Part shown: piece after piece, positions 42,046 to 45,967 of the stretch
Layout: every line of letters begins with the position of its first letter
Numbering within the stretch: position 1 is the first letter of the stretch
Assembly (NCBI RefSeq): GCF_900116255.1
Contig: NZ_FPAI01000024.1
Location: forward strand, 1 to 45,967
Reading direction: 5' to 3'
DNA from: Halolactibacillus miurensis
Lineage (GTDB): Bacteria > Bacillota > Bacilli > Bacillales > Amphibacillaceae
Length of the DNA: 45,967 nucleotides
Notes under the pieces: model-generated
The model's database searches: none
What the model was told of the DNA's origin: nothing
Seen by the model: the letters and a program-made list of their open reading frames with translations, nothing else
Translations under genes and position numbers: made by a program

Positions 42046-43398
42046 ATGAAGCACTTAAAATTTATTGGTTTATCCGTGATTGGCTTTTTATTTTTCTTAA
42101 TGCCAATCACACTTAATAGTGAAAGTAAAATTATGATTTCTCACATTGTTGATGCGGTGACGACGCATATGTTGGATAGCTTTATCACGTTAACGATTAT
42201 CATGTCATGGGTCGTACTCGTTCTAACGCTCATTTTCACAGTGTATACCGCAAAAAATAAGCCGCTAAATGATATCTTTAAAGCATCTCCTTTAAACGTC
42301 ACGTTGAGAGTCCTCGGATCTATGCTTTATTTAATGGTCGTGCATCAGTGGTTAAAAGGTACCGTTGTTGGTGATGTATTGATTGATCCTAATACGGGTG
42401 GTGTGATGGCCGGAGCGGACGGTCTATTAACAACCTTATATATTACATTTTTAGTCGGGATTCTTGCGTTGCCATTACTGACACATTTTGGTGTCGTTGA
42501 GTTCATTGGTACGTTACTTGGTCCACTCGTGGTTAAGGTATTTAAAGTGCCAGGATATTCAACGATTGATGCGATAGCTTCGTTTGTTGGTGACGGAACC
42601 ATTGGTATTGTCGTCACCGACCAACAATATCAACGCGGTTACTATAACCGAAGAGAAGCGTATATTATCGCGACAAGCTTTTCGATTGTCGGTATTGCGT
42701 TTGCGGCCGCAGTAGCTGAAGAATTAGGTTTTGGTCATATCTTTCCGATCTTTTACGGTGCGATTGTAGTGATAACGTTGATCCTAGCGTTTATCACCTC
42801 ACGGATGCCGCTAAAGAAATTTAACGATACGTATTATCCAGGGACAACACCAAAAACCATCGAGATACCTCATGATCTCTCACTATTCAAACATAGTTAT
42901 CGTTTGGCCGTTAAACAAGCAGACCAAGTCAAGCTGATACAAGTTGTAAAAGAAGCTTGTCTAAATGTTCTAAATATTTATGTCGGTTTTTTACCGATCA
43001 TTATGACTGTAGGTACGTTGTCTTTAGTCATCGCAGAATATACACCTTTCTTTTCAGTTATTAGCTTCCCATTTGTTTATCTGTATGAATGGTTAGGTTA
43101 CGCACAATCGACGGCTGAAATGATGGCACCTGCGACCCTCGCGGGTTTTGCGGATATGTATTTACCAGCACTTTTTATCACCAGTTCAACCTCTGAAGCG
43201 AGTCGTTTCTTTATTGGCGTCTTAGCCTTTACTCAACTTGTCTTCTTATCAGAGACGGGCATGATTTTAGTGAAAACAAAAATAGGGTTAAACTTTATCG
43301 ATATCATTAAAGTTTTCCTCTTTAGAACATTATTATCGATCCCATTACTGTATCTGATTACACATTTACTTGCTTGGCAAGGAATCATTCAATTTTAA
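42046..43398 (+). CDS. YjiH family membrane protein (nucleoside-recognition Gate domain)
   Basis: A 450-residue membrane protein of the YjiH family, with about ten hydrophobic segments. The first is IGLSVIGFLFFLMPITL; LLTTLYITFLVGILALPLLTHFGVVEFIGTLLGPL and VPGYSTIDAIASFVGDGTIGIVVTDQQYQRG carry the Gate-domain signature, also found in spore maturation and nucleoside transport proteins. The C-terminal half repeats the fold (EACLNVLNIYVGFLPIIMTVGTL, PATLAGFADMYLPALFIT). It may transport a small solute, but no substrate is known. The ATG at 42046 is favoured by TTGGAGG eight bases upstream. Monocistronic with its own terminator. Confidence 0.85.
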   Translation: MKHLKFIGLSVIGFLFFLMPITLNSESKIMISHIVDAVTTHMLDSFITLTIIMSWVVLVLTLIFTVYTAKNKPLNDIFKASPLNVTLRVLGSMLYLMVVHQWLKGTVVGDVLIDPNTGGVMAGADGLLTTLYITFLVGILALPLLTHFGVVEFIGTLLGPLVVKVFKVPGYSTIDAIASFVGDGTIGIVVTDQQYQRGYYNRREAYIIATSFSIVGIAFAAAVAEELGFGHIFPIFYGAIVVITLILAFITSRMPLKKFNDTYYPGTTPKTIEIPHDLSLFKHSYRLAVKQADQVKLIQVVKEACLNVLNIYVGFLPIIMTVGTLSLVIAEYTPFFSVISFPFVYLYEWLGYAQSTAEMMAPATLAGFADMYLPALFITSSTSEASRFFIGVLAFTQLVFLSETGMILVKTKIGLNFIDIIKVFLFRTLLSIPLLYLITHLLAWQGIIQF

Positions 43399-43403
43399 TT
43401 ATG

Positions 43404-43445
43404 AAAACAGCTGACACCAATAGGGTAAATCAGCTGTTTTTTTTA
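43404..43445 (+). terminator. Terminator after the YjiH-family gene
   Basis: AAAACAGCTGA and TCAGCTGTTTT form an 11-bp perfect stem around a 15-base loop, with T run. Confidence 0.85.
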
Positions 43446-43453
43446 ATGTCTTA

Positions 43454-43482
43454 TTGACAAACAAATCGAATAGTAATAAAAT
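43454..43482 (+). promoter_or_regulatory. Promoter of the TetR operon
   Basis: -35 TTGACA (43454-43459), 17-base spacer, -10 TAAAAT (43477-43482). The palindromic operator overlaps the -10 and start site. Confidence 0.75.
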
Positions 43483-43510
43483 AAACACTGTTTAATAAAC
43501 GGTGTTTATT
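43480..43510. promoter_or_regulatory. 31-bp palindromic operator (probable TetR-family site)
   Basis: AATAAACACTGTTT (43480-43493) and AAACGGTGTTTATT (43497-43510) are complementary with one mismatched pair, centred at 43495. It sits over the -10 region and start point of the TetR gene, which points to autorepression. Confidence 0.75.
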
Positions 43511-43550
43511 AATTATAATCTTTTTCATGTTAACTAAAGGAGACGGTGAT

Positions 43551-44159
43551 ATGCGCCAACCGATGGAACAAGCCAAACGCGATGAAATTAAAGCAACGTT
43601 ATTAACTTATGCTCAAAGTATTGTAGAAACAGATGGCTTTCAACAGCTCTCGATTAGAAAACTGGCAAAACGAGCCGGTTACACCGAAGGGAGTATTTAT
43701 AATTATTTCGAAAACAAACAAGCCTTGGTCCGTGCGTTAATCGCACGTGGATTTGGGGAGTTAATGGAAGGGGTGATAGTACCTGTTCAAGAGGAGGTTT
43801 CGATTGAACAACAACTAAGAGGCATGTTTTGTCGCTACGCGTTAAATAGCTATCAATTCCATACCTATTATATGGCAGTCATGTTGAGTGAAGACCCAGA
43901 GATTAAACGCGTGACGACTATTTTTGATGAGACGCCATCAAAAGGGCTTGAGTATCTTATTCACATGTTTAACATAGGCGTAACAAGAGGTGAATTTAAT
44001 CAAGTCGATACAACAGAAGTCGCTCAACTCGTGTGGGCATCAGTCTTTGGTTTAATTCTAAAGGTGATTGTAGAGGGGACATTTGATGAGGATTGGATGA
44101 CAGGTAAAGTCAACCGTCAATTGGACTTACTTTTAAGTTATTTAAGAAAGGATGGATAA
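43551..44159 (+). CDS. TetR/AcrR family transcriptional regulator
   Basis: A 202-residue regulator. The N-terminal HTH is typical: IVETDGFQQLSIRKLAKRAGYTEGSIYNYFENKQALVRAL. The C-terminal ligand domain, with TTEVAQLVWASVFGLILKVIVEG, resembles the WHG-type TetR_C group. It probably represses its own operon through the 31-bp palindrome upstream. ATG 43551 follows AAAGGAGA; an upstream TTG in frame is not needed. The DUF6544-like gene begins two bases after its stop, so the two are co-expressed; the inducer is unknown. Confidence 0.9.
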   Translation: MRQPMEQAKRDEIKATLLTYAQSIVETDGFQQLSIRKLAKRAGYTEGSIYNYFENKQALVRALIARGFGELMEGVIVPVQEEVSIEQQLRGMFCRYALNSYQFHTYYMAVMLSEDPEIKRVTTIFDETPSKGLEYLIHMFNIGVTRGEFNQVDTTEVAQLVWASVFGLILKVIVEGTFDEDWMTGKVNRQLDLLLSYLRKDG

Positions 44160-44161
44160 AA

Positions 44162-45004
44162 ATGAAGCTCATACAAATCAGTGGAGGAATTGTGGCCATT
44201 CTCATTGTTGGACTTATTGTGGCGGTATTTATCGCAAGAGTCATGTTTAACCGGACAATCCACCACGTTCAGGAGAACTTTAACAATCGTATACAGAAAA
44301 ACGAAACAGACGTAGTGACAAAAGGAGACCTCTCTCACTTACCGCAGCCTGTTGCCGATTGGTTAAATGAAGTAGGGGTCGTAGGAGTTAAACCTGCCCA
44401 GTCAGTGACGTTAACACAACACGGGGAAATGAAATTGACCGTTGAACAAGATCAATGGATTGATGCGCGCGCCAGCCAAATAATCCGTCTCGATTCACCA
44501 GGATATGTATGGGAGGCAGATATACAAACGCCACCTCTTGTCGGTACACGAGGGTTAGATGTCCTTGATGGAGATAAAGCCTCTATGACGATTAAAGTCG
44601 CCTCTATGGTGCCTGTTGCCAACGAGACAACATCAAAAAAACTTATCCAATCGTCGATGCATCGTTTTTTAATGGAACTACCCTGGTATCCGAGTGCGAG
44701 TATTAACGATTATATTTCGTGGAAAGCGATTGATGAGTACTCAGCCCAGGCAACGTTATCAGCTCATAATGAACAAGTAACAGCCACATTTTTCTTTGAT
44801 CACAGCGTTGTTAAAAGAGTGGAAGCATTCAGGTATAAAGAAACAACCGCTGAAGCTGAACCTATTCTCTGTACCGGTGAATTTGATCACTATGAAGAGA
44901 AAGGAACTTATCTTGTACCGACTAAAGCTAAGATTACGTGGGACTTACCAGAAGGTCCCTTTACTTGGTATCAATTCGAAAATACAGATGTGAGCTATAA
45001 CTGA
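44162..45004 (+). CDS. DUF6544/DUF6920-like membrane-anchored protein
   Basis: A 280-residue protein with one N-terminal membrane helix (ISGGIVAILIVGLIVAVFIA) and a beta-rich body outside the membrane helix. Conserved-looking parts are LSHLPQPVADWLNEVGVVG, WIDARASQIIRL, GYVWEADIQTPPLVGTRGLDVLDGDKASM, RFLMELPWYPSASI and a C-terminal VPTKAKITWDLPEGPFTWYQFE. This is the pattern of the DUF6544/DUF6920 family, often small lipocalin-like proteins of unknown role. It is the second gene of the TetR operon, so its level should follow the TetR inducer. Confidence 0.75.
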   Translation: MKLIQISGGIVAILIVGLIVAVFIARVMFNRTIHHVQENFNNRIQKNETDVVTKGDLSHLPQPVADWLNEVGVVGVKPAQSVTLTQHGEMKLTVEQDQWIDARASQIIRLDSPGYVWEADIQTPPLVGTRGLDVLDGDKASMTIKVASMVPVANETTSKKLIQSSMHRFLMELPWYPSASINDYISWKAIDEYSAQATLSAHNEQVTATFFFDHSVVKRVEAFRYKETTAEAEPILCTGEFDHYEEKGTYLVPTKAKITWDLPEGPFTWYQFENTDVSYN

Positions 45005-45136
45005 TTTGCCTCCTTACGTAGCTTCTCATCATCTGGTCTACGATACTACAAAAGCATCTTTTTATAGTCTGAATCTATAACCAGTTATAGGGTTTAATCG
45101 TGTACAATTGTCAGAATGTTTGTGATATAGTTAACA

Positions 45137-45280
45137 ATGATAACAGATAACACGACATATAATGGTGTCATTTATACGAAAGACTTTAAAGAAGCGGCTT
45201 ATATTACAAAAGCACGGGTACAGTTAATGCGTGACATTGGGGCTTATCCCGCTGCTCATACGGCGTTTTTATCGTTTTAA
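45137..45280 (+). pseudogene. Short ORF cut by TnpB element copy 3
   Basis: A 47-codon frame, MITDNTTYNGVIYTKDF then KEAAYITKARVQLMRDIGAY and PAAHTAFLSF, whose last three codons lie in the left end of the IS copy (from about 45271). It looks like the N-terminal piece of a real gene interrupted by the insertion. The ribosome site is weak and I recognise no family, so it could also be a chance frame. Confidence 0.4.
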
Positions 45281-45714
45281 GGCTGGAAGACACCTTCCTC
45301 AAGTGCGTTAGCACTAGGTGGGTGATGAATCGCTTGTTTTGAATATTTTTGAAGTGACAAACATATATTCCGTATGGTATTATTAAAGCACTAACAGTGA
45401 CCGTCACAAAACAAAGGGAGGGTGTGTATCATGGGCATGAAGGCCATTTTTTTAAATCGCTTATATAAGCATAAAATCGATGCAAACTTTGTTATGTCCA
45501 TGGATCACACCCTTCGGGTGTTTAATCAAGCCAAACATTTTCGCTATCAAGCGGAGGTCCGGGAGCTCAGGGGCGTGAAAGCGAAAAATTCCGTCTCCAT
45601 CCATCAACAGTTGAAGCAACGTTACGGATTAAATGATTATTATGCGAACAGTGCTGTTCAAGAAGGACGTGCCCTTCTATCCGCGCAAAGAGAATTGAAG
45701 AACATGTACATGCG
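45271..45714 (+). mobile_element. TnpB element copy 3, left part only
   Basis: From about 45271 it matches the left end and the first 100 codons of copy 2 (offset 21420), including the left hairpin at 45288-45324. The match stops around 45714, where an IS1182-like element begins. Confidence 0.8.
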
Positions 45715-45730
45715 TGAATCAATTTCATAA
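45431..45730 (+). pseudogene. Truncated tnpB (copy 3)
   Basis: The first 95 or so residues match the complete TnpB-like protein with a few changes (for example DANFVMSMDH for DPDFVMSMDH). After KNMYMR the frame enters unrelated DNA (ESIS, stop). The cause is the insertion of the IS1182-like element whose transposase gene lies on the opposite strand downstream. The remainder of this tnpB may lie beyond the far end of that element. Start by analogy with 24011. Confidence 0.78.
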
Positions 45731-45967
45731 TTACTCTTTTTAAAAAATCAAACACGACCAGAATTTCAATATTTGTCTTGAAAATTTTTTATGCTATTTG
45801 ATATTGCTTTAGGAATGAGCCTAAACGATCTGCTGCTAGTTTTGATGCATTATAAATAAGCGTCACTAAATTAAAGTGAGCTTTTGCACGTTTTCCTGTA
45901 CGGTAACGAACATTATTAAGCTGGAAAAACTCCTTAAGATAGCCATTTACTCTTTCGACAGAACTGC
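45715..45967 (-). mobile_element. End of an IS1182-like insertion sequence
   Basis: The sequence diverges from the tnpB copy at about 45714 and contains the 3' end of a DDE transposase gene on the minus strand. The terminal repeat should lie just after the junction (GAATCAATTTCATAATTAC...), but I cannot confirm it without the other end. Confidence 0.65.
45789..45967 (-). CDS. IS1182-type DDE transposase, C-terminal part (cut by window edge)
   Basis: The last 58 codons of a transposase on the minus strand, reading SSVERVNGYLKEFFQ, LNNVRYRTGKRAKAHFNL and VTLIYNASKLAADRL before TAA at 45789-45791. The Glu in SSVERVNGYLK is the likely last acidic residue of the DDE triad, followed by the R.GK.KA..H...V...YN..K segment typical of the IS1182/DDE_Tnp_1 group. 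The rest of the gene is outside the window. It interrupts copy 3 of the TnpB element. Confidence 0.78.
   Translation of the reverse strand, partial: SSVERVNGYLKEFFQLNNVRYRTGKRAKAHFNLVTLIYNASKLAADRLGSFLKQYQIA

Overview
The window looks like chromosomal DNA of a low-GC Gram-positive bacterium (Bacillota, Bacillaceae-like). The evidence is strong AGGAGG-type ribosome binding sites, GTG/TTG starts, a Bacillus-type LexA box, YolD, YwbE, RelQ-type and RlmCD-type proteins, and many short hairpin-plus-T terminators. Several enzymes for plant arabinoxylan and galactoside side chains (GH27, GH51, GH3, GH120), a B12-dependent ribonucleotide reductase and a very acidic lipoprotein linker would suit a fermentative, possibly halophilic or alkaliphilic, xylan-using relative of Amphibacillus or Halolactibacillus. 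That genus-level guess is inference. I see no rRNA, tRNA or CRISPR array.

Both ends lie inside mobile DNA. The left end (1-432) is the 3' end of an IS200/IS605-type element carrying a long TnpB-like gene. A complete copy sits at about 23851-25804. A third copy starts at about 45271 and is broken after some 280 codon-bases by an IS1182-like DDE transposase gene that runs off the right edge. All three TnpB copies point the same way, and the sequence may be an assembly contig that ended at repeats.

Layout: 478-1233 is a minus-strand YolD operon with a LexA box. 1450-2406 is a lipoprotein with two 140-residue repeats. 2680-4088 is a serA gene behind a ZTP-type riboswitch and terminator. 4223-5358 is a VOC plus SDR operon. 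5413-7375 holds a SEC-C protein and a methyltransferase. 7506-13703 is a sugar locus: GH27 and an AraC regulator on the minus strand, divergent from a 1243-residue GH51 enzyme. 13917-17619 holds small membrane proteins, a Nudix hydrolase, a C45-type amidohydrolase and a metallophosphoesterase. 17815-20523 is nrdJ with paired NrdR boxes. 20703-23815 holds a small exported protein, GH3 and a small alarmone synthetase. After the complete TnpB element come a Cupin_5 protein, a DAO-type oxidoreductase, a membrane GGDEF protein, an RlmCD-like methyltransferase and a phytoene-desaturase-like flavoprotein.

From 31.9 to 40.7 kb the genome is looser. Long non-coding gaps surround a hypothetical gene, a GFA protein and a GH120 xylosidase with a likely cre site. 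Then comes a run of poorly characterised genes, several of them damaged: a frameshifted gene, a pRiA4b ORF-3-like gene, a DUF6429 gene whose best start codon is ATA, a frameshifted small basic protein, and an M50-like membrane protein that has lost its zinc ligands. The last part (40.8-45.0 kb) has a DUF2087 HTH protein, YwbE, a YjiH-type membrane protein, and a TetR regulator with a 31-bp palindromic operator upstream of a DUF6544/6920-type membrane-anchored protein.

The strongest candidates for follow-up are the unusual TnpB family (no zinc finger, His in place of the third RuvC Asp), the ZTP riboswitch on serA, and the 36.3-40.7 kb block of uncharacterised and decaying genes.
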